DNA from: Tropicibacter alexandrii
GTDB lineage: Bacteria; Pseudomonadota; Alphaproteobacteria; Rhodobacterales; Rhodobacteraceae
DNA length: 64,000 nucleotides
Direction of reading: 5' to 3'
Assembly: GCF_003667315.2 (NCBI RefSeq)
Contig: NZ_RCTZ02000027.1
Span: 1 to 64,000, forward strand
The first letter of the stretch is position 1. Every line of letters begins with the position of its first letter. The position numbers were made by a program, and so were the translations under genes. The notes under the pieces were generated by a model. That model did not search any database. It was not told the DNA's origin and saw only the letters and a list, made by a program, of their open reading frames with translations. This document shows positions 33,387-43,564 of this stretch, piece after piece.

Positions 33387-33845
33387 TCAGTGGCTGCCCT
33401 CTTCGAGATGCAGCTTGATGTCGATCAGCACCTTCTGGATGGCCAGTGTTTCGTTCAGCAGGCGCTTGGCCTCGTTGGCGGAAATCACACCATCCTCGAT
33501 CGATTGGTGATACTCGGCCATCAGCATCGCAAATCGCTGTGACAGCACGATCACGTCGGAATTGACGCCACCTTCGGACCGGGAGTTGCGGCGGTCGTTG
33601 TCGAATTGCAGCGTGATGCCCTTCAGTTCGGCCAGCGCAGCGGTGACGTGCGGGTAGCTGGCCGCCTCTTCGAGCGCGGCGACGGCATCGACAGGCATGT
33701 AGCGGTCGGCATGTTCGGGATAGTCCGAGTAGTAGCGACCCAGCGTGGCCTTGCTCTTTCCGGTCAGCTTGCAGGCGGCTTCGATGCCCACATCCTTGAC
33801 CAGCGCCTCGGTGTGCTTCTTCAGGTAACGTCCCACTTTCGACAT
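33387..33845 (-). CDS. Conserved small protein with predicted helix-turn-helix (phage CII-like)
   Basis: 152 residues, soluble. The N-terminal region VKDVGIEAACKLTGKSKATLGRYYSDYP (about 14-41, split here as a HTH helix pair: AACKLTGKSKATLGRYYS) has the spacing of a DNA-binding HTH, and the following VDAVAALEEAASYPHVTAAL resembles the arrangement seen in phage CII-type regulators. The C-terminal half is a helical stretch with a coiled character (NEAKRLLNETLAIQKVLIDI). Start at ATG 33845, no other gene on this strand nearby. No phage genes surround it. Function not known; a transcription regulator is the most likely. Confidence 0.6.
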   Translation of the reverse strand: MSKVGRYLKKHTEALVKDVGIEAACKLTGKSKATLGRYYSDYPEHADRYMPVDAVAALEEAASYPHVTAALAELKGITLQFDNDRRNSRSEGGVNSDVIVLSQRFAMLMAEYHQSIEDGVISANEAKRLLNETLAIQKVLIDIKLHLEEGSH

Positions 33846-34075
33846 GTCATTCCTCTTACGCCCCCGGCAGGCAAGCCGCGGGGGGAACCCCAAACCATTC
33901 TTCCCATTACAGGATGGGGTCGCACGATGTCATATGAAAACCGTAGCGCGCCGGTTTGCGCGCCGGTGTCAGTTGCCATTTTGCGGCGCAAGACGACAGG
34001 CCACGGGGCGGGAGACCCCCTCTGCCCGGTCCGTGGCCTCTTGCGCCCGCCAGAGGCGTGGGGCAAACCGCCCCT

Positions 34076-34654
34076 ATGGCCAAGCTGCATTTCCATTACT
34101 CGACCATGAACGCCGGCAAGTCGACCTTGCTGCTGCAAGCCGCGCATAACTACAACGAACGCGGCATGCAGACCTATCTGCTGATCGCGTCCTTCGATGA
34201 CCGCGCGGGCATAGGCCGCATCGGGTCGCGGATCGGCCTTGCGCGCGAGGCGGATGTGTTTGGCCCCTCCGAGGACCTGTTCCAGAAGATCGCGACGCGG
34301 CTGTCCAAGGGGCGTGTGGCCTGCATTTTCCTCGACGAGGCGCAGTTTCTGACCCGCGATCAGGTCTGGCAATTGGCGCGCGTGGTCGATGATTTGAAGG
34401 TGCCGATCATGGCCTACGGCCTGCGCGTCGATTTCCGGGGCGAGCTGTTCCCCGGCTCGGCGGCGCTGCTGGCGCTGGCCGACGAAATGCGCGAGGTGCG
34501 TACCATCTGCCATTGCGGCAAGAAGGCGACGATGGTCGTGCGCAAGGATGCCGAGGGGCGGGTGTTGACCGAGGGTGACCAGATTCAGGTCGGCGGGAAC
34601 GAGACCTATGTCAGCCTGTGTCGCCGCCACTGGCGAGAAGCGGTGGGCCAGTAG
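34076..34654 (+). CDS. tdk: Thymidine kinase (type II)
   Basis: 192 residues. The P-loop is at about 9-18 in STMNAGKSTLLLQ, the DEAQFL motif (FLDEAQF, base Glu) at about 85-91, the lasso/dTMP-binding region GLRVDFRGELFPGSAALL at 112-129, and the zinc-binding ligands in CHCGKKA with CRRHW at the end. It phosphorylates thymidine in nucleoside salvage. Length is usual for the family. The next gene starts immediately after the stop, so the pair may be cotranscribed, though their functions are unrelated. Confidence 0.92.
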   Translation: MAKLHFHYSTMNAGKSTLLLQAAHNYNERGMQTYLLIASFDDRAGIGRIGSRIGLAREADVFGPSEDLFQKIATRLSKGRVACIFLDEAQFLTRDQVWQLARVVDDLKVPIMAYGLRVDFRGELFPGSAALLALADEMREVRTICHCGKKATMVVRKDAEGRVLTEGDQIQVGGNETYVSLCRRHWREAVGQ

Positions 34655-35815
34655 ATGGGTGGCATTCAGGCGCTGGCGACAGGCATCGTCGTCGCAATCG
34701 TTGGGTTCTTTTCCTCTTTCCCGATCTTTCTGGCGGGGGCCGAGGCCATGGGGGCAAATGCGGCGCAGGCCTCATCGGCTCTGATGGCCGGGGCCGTGGC
34801 GATGGGTGTCGCTGGGATCGCGCTGGCGCTGTGGCACAAGGTGCCCGCGTCTTGCGCGTGGTCCACGCCCGGTGCGGCGCTGCTGGCGGTGTCCACCCCC
34901 GCGCCCGAGGGGCTTTCCGGGGCGGTCGGCGCCTTCGTGATCGCCGGGGCATTAACGGTGGTGGCGGGTTTCTGGAAGCCGCTGGTGCGGCTGGCGCAGG
35001 CGGTGCCCGGTCCGATCACCCAAGGGATGCTGGCGGGCGTTCTGCTGCCGATCTGTTTCGCACCGATCCGCGCACTGGCGGAGGCGCCGCTGGTCGCCGG
35101 GCCGATCCTGCTGGCTTGGTTCGCGGTCAGCCGGGTGTCGCGCCTGTTCGCGGTGCCGGCGGCGGTGGTCGTGACCCTGGGGCTGGTGATCTGGCACAAC
35201 GGGGCGTTGCCCTTGCCGGAACAGGCGTTGAGCGTCCCGGTCTGGGTCACGCCGACCTTTTCCCTGCAAGCGCTGATCGGCCTCGCGATCCCGCTGTTCA
35301 TCGTGACCATGGCCACGCAGAACATACCCGGTGTGGCGGTGCTGAAAGCGAACGGCTTCACGCCGCCGCCTGGGCCGATGTTTGCAAGCGTCGGTGCGCT
35401 CAGCATCCTGTCCGCGCCGTTCGGGGCGATCCAGACGAACCTTGCCGCGATCACGGCGGCCATGTGCTCGGACGAGCACGCGCACCCGGACAAGGCACAA
35501 CGCTACTGGGCTGCCGTTTGGGCCGGGCTGTTCTACTGCCTGTTCGGTGTGTTTGCGGCGTTGGTGACGTTTGTCGCTGCTGCCGCGCCGCCCTTGGCGA
35601 TGGCGAGCCTTGCCGGGGTGGCGCTGTTCAACGTGTTCATCGGATCAGCGACGGGCGCCCTGAAGGACGATGGCACCCGCGAAGCCGCCGCGCTGACCTT
35701 TGTCATCACCGCCTCGGGCCTGACCCTGTTCGGGATCGGCGGCGCGGTCTGGGGATTGCTCGTGGGCTGTGCTGTCTATGCGCTGGGCCATTTGAAGCAG
35801 GGAAACATCAAGTAG
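34655..35815 (+). CDS. BenE-family transporter (benzoate/H+ symporter-like)
   Basis: 386 residues with about eleven membrane helices. Family features: GPITQGMLAGVLLPICF near 125-141, and FIVTMATQNIPGVAVLKANGF near 220-240, where the broken helix with polar residues is the substrate-binding half in the nucleobase/benzoate transporter fold. BenE proteins carry aromatic acids in with protons, yet the substrate here cannot be fixed; the nearby aromatic gene cluster at 39-44 kb makes an aromatic acid possible (inference). Starts on the base after the tdk stop codon. The stop codon lies inside a 26-base palindromic repeat. Confidence 0.8.
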   Translation: MGGIQALATGIVVAIVGFFSSFPIFLAGAEAMGANAAQASSALMAGAVAMGVAGIALALWHKVPASCAWSTPGAALLAVSTPAPEGLSGAVGAFVIAGALTVVAGFWKPLVRLAQAVPGPITQGMLAGVLLPICFAPIRALAEAPLVAGPILLAWFAVSRVSRLFAVPAAVVVTLGLVIWHNGALPLPEQALSVPVWVTPTFSLQALIGLAIPLFIVTMATQNIPGVAVLKANGFTPPPGPMFASVGALSILSAPFGAIQTNLAAITAAMCSDEHAHPDKAQRYWAAVWAGLFYCLFGVFAALVTFVAAAAPPLAMASLAGVALFNVFIGSATGALKDDGTREAAALTFVITASGLTLFGIGGAVWGLLVGCAVYALGHLKQGNIK

Positions 35816-35837
35816 GATGGGTGATCACCCATCCTAC
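35812..35837. repeat. 26-base perfect palindrome, copy 1
   Basis: Thirteen-base arm GTAGGATGGGTGA followed directly by its reverse complement, overlapping the stop codon of the BenE-type gene. An identical copy is at 61032-61057. No U-run follows, so it is more like a dispersed palindromic repeat than a simple terminator, although it could fold as an extended hairpin. Confidence 0.85.
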
Positions 35838-35848
35838 CTCAGGCTGTC

Positions 35849-36967
35849 TCAGGCCCGCTCGACCAAGACGGACCCGACCGAATAGCCCGCGCCAAAGGAA
35901 CAAATGACGCCCCGGTCCCCCGGCTCCAAATCGCCCGAATACTTGGAAAACGCGATGATGGACCCGGCCGAAGACGTGTTGGCATAATCCTGCAGGATGT
36001 TGGGCTGCTCGCCGTCCTCGGGCACACGGCCCAGCACTTTCTTCCCGATGAAATCGTTCATCGTCCTGTTCGCTTGATGCAGCCAGAGCCGCTTCAGGTC
36101 CCCCGCCCGCCAGCCCTCATCCCCCATATGGCCAAGGATATGCGCCGAGACCATCGGCAGCACTTCCTTGAAGACCTTGCGCCCGTTCTGCATGAACTGC
36201 ATATCGCGGCGGTCCTCCATCTGGTCATGGGTGCGGCGGAGAAAGCCGTTATTGTTGCGGATGTTGTTGGAAAACTGCGTGGCGCAACGGGTCGAGATCA
36301 CGTCGAAGCGCGCGCCCTTGGCGTCCGCGGCGCGTTCCAGCACCACCGCGGTGCAGACATCGCCAAAGATGAAGTGGCAGTCCCGATCGCGCCATTCCAG
36401 ATGGCCCGAGGTGATTTCGGGGCAGACCACGATGGCCTTGCGGATCGACCCGCTGCGGATCATGTCCGCCGCCGCCTGAATGCCGAAGGTGGCCGACGAG
36501 CAGGCGACGTTCATGTCGAAGGCAAAGCCGCCCGCACCCAGCAGGTTCTGGATCTCGATGGCCACGGCGGGGTAGGCGCGTTCCATGTTCGACGCGGCGC
36601 AGATCACCAGATCGATCGCGGACGCATCGACCCCGGCCATCGCCAGCGCCTTGCCGCACGCGTCCATCGCGATTTCGGCCATGTAGCCGGGCGCGTCATC
36701 CGGCCTGCCGGGCAGGCGCGGATACATGCGCGTCGGGTCGAGAACGCCGTCCTTGTCCAGCACGTAGCGTTGCTCGATTCCCGAAGCGTTCAGGATGAAC
36801 TCGCTGCTGGAGTGTCCCATCGCCTCGACCTCGCCCGCGGCGATCCGCTCGGCGTTCTCGGCGTTCCAGAGGTCGGCATAGGCGTTGAAGGCCACGACCA
36901 ACTCATCGTTGGTGATGACCTGCTCGGGTGTAAAGACACCATGTCCGGTGATGGCGGGCTGCGTCAT
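35849..36967 (-). CDS. Beta-ketoacyl-ACP synthase III, beta-ketodecanoyl type
   Basis: 372 residues, about 50 longer than FabH. Catalytic residues: Cys in FDMNVACSSATFGIQAAA, His in LWLHQANRTMNDFI and Asn in YANTSSAGSII, each in the KAS III context. The N-terminal part (GVFTPEQVITNDELVVAFN, EFILNASGIEQRYVLDKDG, DPTRMYPRLP) matches, as I recall, the Pseudomonas PA3286-type enzyme that elongates octanoyl-CoA with malonyl-ACP to beta-ketodecanoyl-ACP, feeding degradation products back to fatty acid synthesis. Ribosome site GGAGGACC lies before the ATG at 36967; an upstream alternative is ignored. Single gene. Confidence 0.85.
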   Translation of the reverse strand: MTQPAITGHGVFTPEQVITNDELVVAFNAYADLWNAENAERIAAGEVEAMGHSSSEFILNASGIEQRYVLDKDGVLDPTRMYPRLPGRPDDAPGYMAEIAMDACGKALAMAGVDASAIDLVICAASNMERAYPAVAIEIQNLLGAGGFAFDMNVACSSATFGIQAAADMIRSGSIRKAIVVCPEITSGHLEWRDRDCHFIFGDVCTAVVLERAADAKGARFDVISTRCATQFSNNIRNNNGFLRRTHDQMEDRRDMQFMQNGRKVFKEVLPMVSAHILGHMGDEGWRAGDLKRLWLHQANRTMNDFIGKKVLGRVPEDGEQPNILQDYANTSSAGSIIAFSKYSGDLEPGDRGVICSFGAGYSVGSVLVERA

Positions 36968-37080
36968 GATCGGTCCTCCTTCACGCCGGGTTACGCAAGG
37001 GCGCACGAAATTCAAGGCGTGGCGTTACGGAACCTTTACACGAATCTGGGCTTATAGACAGAAGCTAACCGGGGAATATC

Positions 37081-37239
37081 ATGTTGTTGCGCTTGCCGAA
37101 ACTGATCCACCTGCCGCGTGCCGAGGACCTGTTGAACAGCCTCCTGCCGGCTTGGCCCGTGATGCGCACGGCGCAGGATCAGGACCCTTGGAACCCGGAA
37201 ACCCACGAGGATCGTCGGCTGACCACCCCCGAAGACTAG
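37081..37239 (+). CDS. Small hypothetical protein, 52 residues
   Basis: A short reading frame starting ATG at 37081, with GGGG a few bases upstream and stop TAG at 37237-37239. The product begins MLLRLPKLIHLP and ends Asp-rich (ETHEDRRLTTPED). It has no clear membrane segment. It reads in the same direction as the next small gene and its codons look native (GC-rich third positions). No homology is recognised; it could be a real small gene or chance. Confidence 0.4.
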   Translation: MLLRLPKLIHLPRAEDLLNSLLPAWPVMRTAQDQDPWNPETHEDRRLTTPED

Positions 37240-37287
37240 GGGAACGTGGCGGCGGCCCATGCGTTTACCTCTCAGGAGGTAGACATC

Positions 37288-37533
37288 ATGGACCGTCTCA
37301 GTTGGTATATCGCGATGATGAGCGCAACCGGTATCGCCGGGGCTGCACTCATCGTCTTCTTCACACTCGATTGGTACACGTGGCAGGCGATCGTCACTGC
37401 GGTGGTGATCGGGGCAATCGCAGGTTGGCCAAGCGCCAAGCTGATCTCGCAATACATCAAGCGCAACGATCCGCTGTTCAACCCGCCCAAGCGGGATGGC
37501 GTCTTGCCCGATCCGTCCGCACCCGAGGTGTGA
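37288..37533 (+). CDS. Small two-helix membrane protein
   Basis: 81 residues. Two hydrophobic segments, WYIAMMSATGIAGAALIVFF (about 6-25) and WQAIVTAVVIGAIAGWPSAK (about 32-51), followed by a charged C-terminal tail with YIKRNDPLFNPP. AGGAGGT lies 7 bases before the ATG, which fixes the start and supports real translation. The family is not recognised; small membrane proteins of this type are common in the group. Convergent with csaA, 20 bases apart. Confidence 0.7.
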   Translation: MDRLSWYIAMMSATGIAGAALIVFFTLDWYTWQAIVTAVVIGAIAGWPSAKLISQYIKRNDPLFNPPKRDGVLPDPSAPEV

Positions 37534-37552
37534 CCAAGCGGCCCCGGGCGCG

Positions 37553-37891
37553 TCAGTGCATCCGCCCACCGTCGGGCACCGGCTGATCCGGGGCCAGCAG
37601 CACGATGCCGCCATCCGGGTCTGCCAGGCCCAGAACCAGAACTTCGGACATGAATTTGCCGATCTGGCGGGGTGGGAAGTTCACCACCCCCATGACCTGC
37701 CGCCCGACCAGCGTTTCGGGCGTGTAATGCGCCGTGACCTGTGCCGAGGTTTTGCGCTCGCCGATCTCGGGGCCGAAGTCGATCCACATCTTGATCGCCG
37801 GTTTGCGCGCCTCCGGGTAGGGCTCGGCGCGGATCACGGTGCCGACGCGGATATCGACCTTGAGGAAGTCGTCAAAGGTGATCTCAGCCAT
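37553..37891 (-). CDS. csaA: tRNA-binding domain protein CsaA
   Basis: 112 residues, a single OB-fold tRNA-binding domain. The N-terminus FDDFLKVDIRVGTVIRAEPY and the later QVMGVVNFPPRQIGKFMSEV and LVLGLADPDGGIVLL match CsaA, a dimeric protein proposed as an export-related chaperone and tRNA binder. The stop lies in a 3-gene leftward operon with proC and the YbjN-like gene; its start overlaps the end of proC by 8 bases, indicating coupled translation. Confidence 0.9.
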   Translation of the reverse strand: MAEITFDDFLKVDIRVGTVIRAEPYPEARKPAIKMWIDFGPEIGERKTSAQVTAHYTPETLVGRQVMGVVNFPPRQIGKFMSEVLVLGLADPDGGIVLLAPDQPVPDGGRMH

Positions 37892-38696
37892 TGGCCAGCT
37901 CCCGCGATCTGTCCGCTGCCGCCGCCACGGTCGCCTTCATCAGCGCGGGCAAGGCATCCTCGGCCATCAGCACCTCCAGCCCGGCCTGCGTGGTGCCGTT
38001 GGGCGAGGTGACGTTGACCCGCAGTTCCGCCGGGTCCTCGTCCGCCTGCATCGCCAGCGCACCGGCGCCCGCGACGGTGGCCTTGGCCAGCGCCATCGCC
38101 AGATCGGGGGCCAAGCCCTGCGCCTCGCCCGCCGCGGCCAGACATTCGATCATGTGAAACACATAGGCGGGGCCGGAACCGCTGACCCCGGTCACGGCGT
38201 CCATCTGGTCCTCGCCTTCCAGCCGGACCACCTGACCCACGGCGGACAGCAGCGCCTCGGCCTGCGTCAGATGCGTGTCCTTGGTGGAGCCGTTGCCGAT
38301 GATCGCCGTGATCCCCTGACCCACGGCGGCGGGTGTGTTGGGCATGGCGCGGATGATCGGCGTTTGCGCCCCCAGCATCCGCTCATAGGTCGCAATGCCG
38401 ATCCCCGCCGCGACCGACAGGAACAGCGTCGTGCCATTGCCCATCGCCTGCAAGGCAGGCAGCGCTTCGGCCATCATCTGGGGTTTCACAGCGATCAGGA
38501 CGATGGCGGGGTCGGCGGGCAGGTCTTGATTCACATGCACGCCCTGCGCTTGCACCCAATCCGACGGAAACGGGTCCTGCACCCAGACCGATCCGGCAGG
38601 CAAGCCCTTGGCCAGCCAACCGGCCAGCATCGCGGACCCCATCTTGCCACATCCCAAAAGCACCAGCCCGCGCCGGGCGATCTCGCTATCCTGCAT
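37884..38696 (-). CDS. proC: Pyrroline-5-carboxylate reductase
   Basis: About 270 residues. Rossmann motif GLVLLGCGKMGSAMLAGWL at about 10-28, IIRAMPNTPAAVGQGITAI near 110-128, and the C-terminal dimer region GSGPAYVFHMIECLAAAGEA and RVNVTSPNGTTQAGLEVL, all diagnostic for ProC. It makes proline from pyrroline-5-carboxylate with NADPH. Start given as ATG 38696; a GTG one codon earlier is equally possible. It follows the YbjN-like gene by about 73 bases and overlaps csaA. Confidence 0.93.
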   Translation of the reverse strand: MQDSEIARRGLVLLGCGKMGSAMLAGWLAKGLPAGSVWVQDPFPSDWVQAQGVHVNQDLPADPAIVLIAVKPQMMAEALPALQAMGNGTTLFLSVAAGIGIATYERMLGAQTPIIRAMPNTPAAVGQGITAIIGNGSTKDTHLTQAEALLSAVGQVVRLEGEDQMDAVTGVSGSGPAYVFHMIECLAAAGEAQGLAPDLAMALAKATVAGAGALAMQADEDPAELRVNVTSPNGTTQAGLEVLMAEDALPALMKATVAAAADRSRELANG

Positions 38697-38769
38697 CACG
38701 TTGCCTCCTGTGTTCGTGACAGGGGTAACGAAGGCCGACGATTTTTAGAATGAAAATCGTCACCGCGCC

Positions 38770-39270
38770 TCAGGCGCGGCCATAGGCCTCGGCAATCGCG
38801 ATCTTCATCGCCTCCTGTGCGCTCTTGTCCGTCCAGCTCATCAGCTGGAACGCCGGGTAATAGCGCTCGGCGCTCAGCACGGCGGCGGTGATCATCGTGT
38901 CGATCTGTTCGGGCGAGGCGATATTGCCGCCCGCCAACACCAGACCGTAGCGATAGACCATCAGCTTGGGTTCCGCCCAATAGCTGAATGCGCCCGCCCA
39001 GCATTGATCGTTCACGAGGTTCAGCCCCTCGTAGAGCACCGGCAGCTTGGCCTCCGGCGGCTCCATTTCAAAGGAGCAGATCATCCGCAGGGTTTCATCC
39101 CGGTGCGACCAGGCCAGCGTGATCGAATAGGTGCGCCACTGGCCTTCGACCGCCATGGCGATCTGGTCGTCGCCGATCCGGTCGAAATCCCAGTCATTGT
39201 GCGACGCGATATGTTCGACGATGTCGATGGGATGCAGGTCGTCGGACAGGTAATGCTCGGATAGGGCCAT
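38770..39270 (-). CDS. YbjN-domain protein
   Basis: 166 residues. The fold is the small alpha/beta type of the YbjN / type III secretion chaperone-like family: HPIDIVEHIASHNDWDFDRIG near 12-32, AVEGQWRTYSITLAWSHRDE, and EPPEAKLPVLYEGLNLVNDQ. In E. coli YbjN affects motility and stress but a biochemical role is not known. It is the first gene of the leftward operon with proC and csaA; the pairing YbjN-ProC is often kept in Rhodobacterales (recalled, unverified). The ATG at 39270 follows a GGTGGC stretch. Confidence 0.75.
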   Translation of the reverse strand: MALSEHYLSDDLHPIDIVEHIASHNDWDFDRIGDDQIAMAVEGQWRTYSITLAWSHRDETLRMICSFEMEPPEAKLPVLYEGLNLVNDQCWAGAFSYWAEPKLMVYRYGLVLAGGNIASPEQIDTMITAAVLSAERYYPAFQLMSWTDKSAQEAMKIAIAEAYGRA

Positions 39271-39394
39271 GCCGCCACCTCATTTTGTTTGTTGCGCTTG
39301 GGTCATGGTCGTGCCCAAGCACTTGGTCACCGCTCTAGGGTCTGCGGGATGTTACACGCGCCCTTACAAGATATGGTGCCAGTTGGGTGAGTCG

Positions 39395-39419
39395 GCTGTA
39401 AAGTGAAAATTTGTTGATA
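39395..39419. promoter_or_regulatory. Shared 25-base motif, copy 1 (GCTGTAAAG-T-GAAAATT)
   Basis: Between the YbjN-like gene and pcaQ. Twenty of 25 bases match the segment at 46981-47005 just upstream of chvI, beginning GCTGTAAAGTGAAAATT here and GCTGTAAAGCGAAAATT there. Function unknown; it lies about 125 bases upstream of the YbjN-like start. Confidence 0.4.
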
Positions 39420-39438
39420 ACTTCGGAAATCTGTGGGC

Positions 39439-39450
39439 GATTCGCGAATC
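39439..39450. promoter_or_regulatory. 12-base palindrome GATTCGCGAATC after pcaQ
   Basis: Perfect palindrome 5 bases beyond the pcaQ stop codon. It also contains a GANTC site (GATTC / GAATC on each arm), the CcrM methylation target in alphaproteobacteria. No U-run follows, so it is unlikely to be a simple terminator. Confidence 0.4.
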
Positions 39451-39454
39451 GGGC

Positions 39455-41623
<2,169 letters not shown>

Positions 41624-41633
41624 GGAGCGCACC

Positions 41634-42011
41634 ATGACCAACCGTTACGACGCCGGGATGAAGGTCCGCCGCGAGGTTCTGGGCGACGCCCATGTGGACC
41701 GCGCCGAGGCCGCCAAGACCAAGCTGGATGAACCCTTTCAGGAGATGATCACCGAAACCGCATGGGGGAGCCTCTGGGCGAATGATCGGATCACGCGCCG
41801 GGAACGGTCGATGCTGACGCTGGCGCTGCTGGCGGCCTGCAAGAATTTCGAGGAAATCCCCATGCATTTGCGCGCCGCCACCCGCACCGGGGCCAGCCGC
41901 GAAGACATCATGGAGGCGTTTCAGCACGTGGCGGTTTACGCGGGCGTCCCGGCGGCCAATCATGCGATCAAGCTGGCCAAGCAGACCTGGGCCGAACTCG
42001 ACCAAGCATAA
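41634..42011 (+). CDS. pcaC: 4-carboxymuconolactone decarboxylase
   Basis: 125 residues, the single-domain form. DAGMKVRREVLGDAHVDRAEA near 6-26 and then ITETAWGSLWANDRITRRER, with RSMLTLALLAACKNFEEIP, match the carboxymuconolactone decarboxylase fold, including the catalytic His in MHLRAATRTGAS. It turns 4-carboxymuconolactone into beta-ketoadipate enol-lactone. TGAGGAG at the pobA stop serves as its ribosome site. There is no PcaD domain fused to it, and no separate pcaD nearby. Confidence 0.92.
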   Translation: MTNRYDAGMKVRREVLGDAHVDRAEAAKTKLDEPFQEMITETAWGSLWANDRITRRERSMLTLALLAACKNFEEIPMHLRAATRTGASREDIMEAFQHVAVYAGVPAANHAIKLAKQTWAELDQA

Positions 42012-42044
42012 CCGGGAACGCGCATTCCTGAGGAGGAGACAACC

Positions 42045-42773
42045 ATGCCGCTCAAAGGCGAATTCTACCAGCGGGACCGCGAATGGCATCCCAAGGCCTA
42101 TACGCACGATTACAAGACCTCGGTGGCGCGCTCGCCGCGCCAGTCGCTGATCTCGCTCGAAAACACCGTGTCCGAGATCACCGGCCCGCGTTTCGGGCAT
42201 GGCGATATCGACCCCGGCGACAATGACCTGATCTACAATTACGCGCAGTCGGGCGAAAGCGCGATCGGCGAGCGGATCATCCTGCACGGCCGGGTTCTGG
42301 ACGAAAACGCGCGCCCGGTGCCGAACACGCTGGTCGAGATCTGGCAGGCCAATGCGGGCGGGCGCTATCGCCACAAGAAGGATACCTATCTCGCCCCCAT
42401 CGACCCCAACTTTGGCGGCTGCGGGCGCACGATCACCGACGAGAACGGCTATTACTTCTTTCGCACGGTCAAGCCCGGCGCTTATCCGTGGCGCAACTGG
42501 GTGAACAGCTGGCGCCCGGCGCATATCCACGTCTCGATCTTTGGCACGGCCTTCGCGCAGCGCCTGATCACGCAATGCTATTTCGAGGGTGACCCGCTGA
42601 TCCCGCATTGCCCCATCCTGAAGACCGTCCCGATGCAGGAGGGGATCGAGCAATTGACCGCCGCGCTGGACCTGAACGCGACGATCCCGCTGGATACGAT
42701 CGCCTATAAGTTCGACATCGTGCTGCGTGGACGGCGCTCGACGCTGTTCGAAAACCGTCTCGAAGGGAACTGA
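42045..42773 (+). CDS. pcaH: Protocatechuate 3,4-dioxygenase beta subunit
   Basis: 242 residues. Intradiol dioxygenase core from about 75 on: [38 protein letters not shown] and [20 protein letters not shown], followed by [21 protein letters not shown]. The iron ligands are the two Tyr and two His in these segments (YRH, YPW and HIH). The PcaG/PcaH heteromer opens the protocatechuate ring between the hydroxyls. GAGGAGA precedes the start. A stretch of about 100 bases with two palindromes separates it from pcaG. Confidence 0.95.
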   Translation: MPLKGEFYQRDREWHPKAYTHDYKTSVARSPRQSLISLENTVSEITGPRFGHGDIDPGDNDLIYNYAQSGESAIGERIILHGRVLDENARPVPNTLVEIWQANAGGRYRHKKDTYLAPIDPNFGGCGRTITDENGYYFFRTVKPGAYPWRNWVNSWRPAHIHVSIFGTAFAQRLITQCYFEGDPLIPHCPILKTVPMQEGIEQLTAALDLNATIPLDTIAYKFDIVLRGRRSTLFENRLEGN

Positions 42774-42795
42774 CATCTGTCCCTTGCGCTGCACG

Positions 42796-42854
42796 CCCCG
42801 GGCCTGACCCGGGGCCTCATGGCCAAGGTGGAGGTCCCGGGTCAAGCCCGGGAC
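42796..42854. repeat. Two CCCGGG palindromes between pcaH and pcaG
   Basis: Palindrome 1: CCCCGGG (42796-42802), CCTGA, CCCGGGG (42808-42814). Palindrome 2: GTCCCGGG (42834-42841), TCAAG, CCCGGGAC (42847-42854). The first is related to the element at 44404-44422, the second to that at 33214-33236. Both would fold in the pca mRNA. Confidence 0.75.
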
Positions 42855-42877
42855 GCGTGACAAGAGGAATGCAAGAC

Positions 42878-43492
42878 ATGGTACAGAAGCTGGATTATCT
42901 CAAGGAAACCCCCTCGCAGACCGCTGGCCCTTACGTCCATATCGGCCTTGCGCCGGGGGCGGCGGGCTTTGACATCTACAAACAGGAGCTGGGCTGGGAC
43001 ATCGCCGGGCCGAACGCGGCTGGCGAACGTATCCGGGTGCAGGGGCTGGTGATCGACGGCATGGGCGCGCCCGTCAAGGACGTGCTTCTGGAGGCGTGGC
43101 AGGCCAATGCCTCCGGCGTCTATGCGCATGAGGAAAGCACCGGCGAGGTCGAGGACGGCTTTCGCGGCTGGGGCCGCGTCATCACCGATTTCGACACGGG
43201 CGAGTGGGGCTTTGACACGGTCAAGCCGGGTCCCGTGCCGGGCCGCTACGGGTCGACGCAGGCCCCGCATATCAACCTGTGGATCGTGGCGCGTGGCATC
43301 AATGTGGGGCTGAACACGCGGCTTTACTTCGAGGACGAAGACAACAGCGCCGATCCGGTGCTGAACGGCATCGAATGGGTCAACCGTCGCAGCACCCTGA
43401 TCGCCAAACGCACCGAACGGGAGGGCAAGGTGGTCTACCGCTTTGACATCCGCCTTCAGGGCGAGGGCGAGACGGTCTTTTTCGACATCTGA
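42878..43492 (+). CDS. pcaG: Protocatechuate 3,4-dioxygenase alpha subunit
   Basis: 204 residues. LKETPSQTAGPYVHIGLAPG near 6-25 is the alpha-subunit N-terminus, followed by RVQGLVIDGMGAPVKDVLLEAW and ANASGVYAHEESTGEV. RWGRVITDFDTGEWGFDTVKPG-type and APHINLWIVARGINVGLNTR segments complete the intradiol fold; iron is held by PcaH. ATG 42878 gives the usual length, and AGAGGA lies 9 bases upstream; ATG 42869 and GTG 42857 are less likely. Same operon as pcaH. Confidence 0.95.
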   Translation: MVQKLDYLKETPSQTAGPYVHIGLAPGAAGFDIYKQELGWDIAGPNAAGERIRVQGLVIDGMGAPVKDVLLEAWQANASGVYAHEESTGEVEDGFRGWGRVITDFDTGEWGFDTVKPGPVPGRYGSTQAPHINLWIVARGINVGLNTRLYFEDEDNSADPVLNGIEWVNRRSTLIAKRTEREGKVVYRFDIRLQGEGETVFFDI

Positions 43493-43564
43493 ATTCACGT
43501 TATTAACCGTGGCCCCCTGCCGACCGGGCGGGGGGCCAAGCTACGTCATCCCCCGAGGAAAGCC

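Noticed and set aside
37553-37891. Methionyl-tRNA synthetase C-terminal fragment
   Set aside because: The tRNA-binding domain is a full 112-residue CsaA with its own start and stop; there is no synthetase portion.
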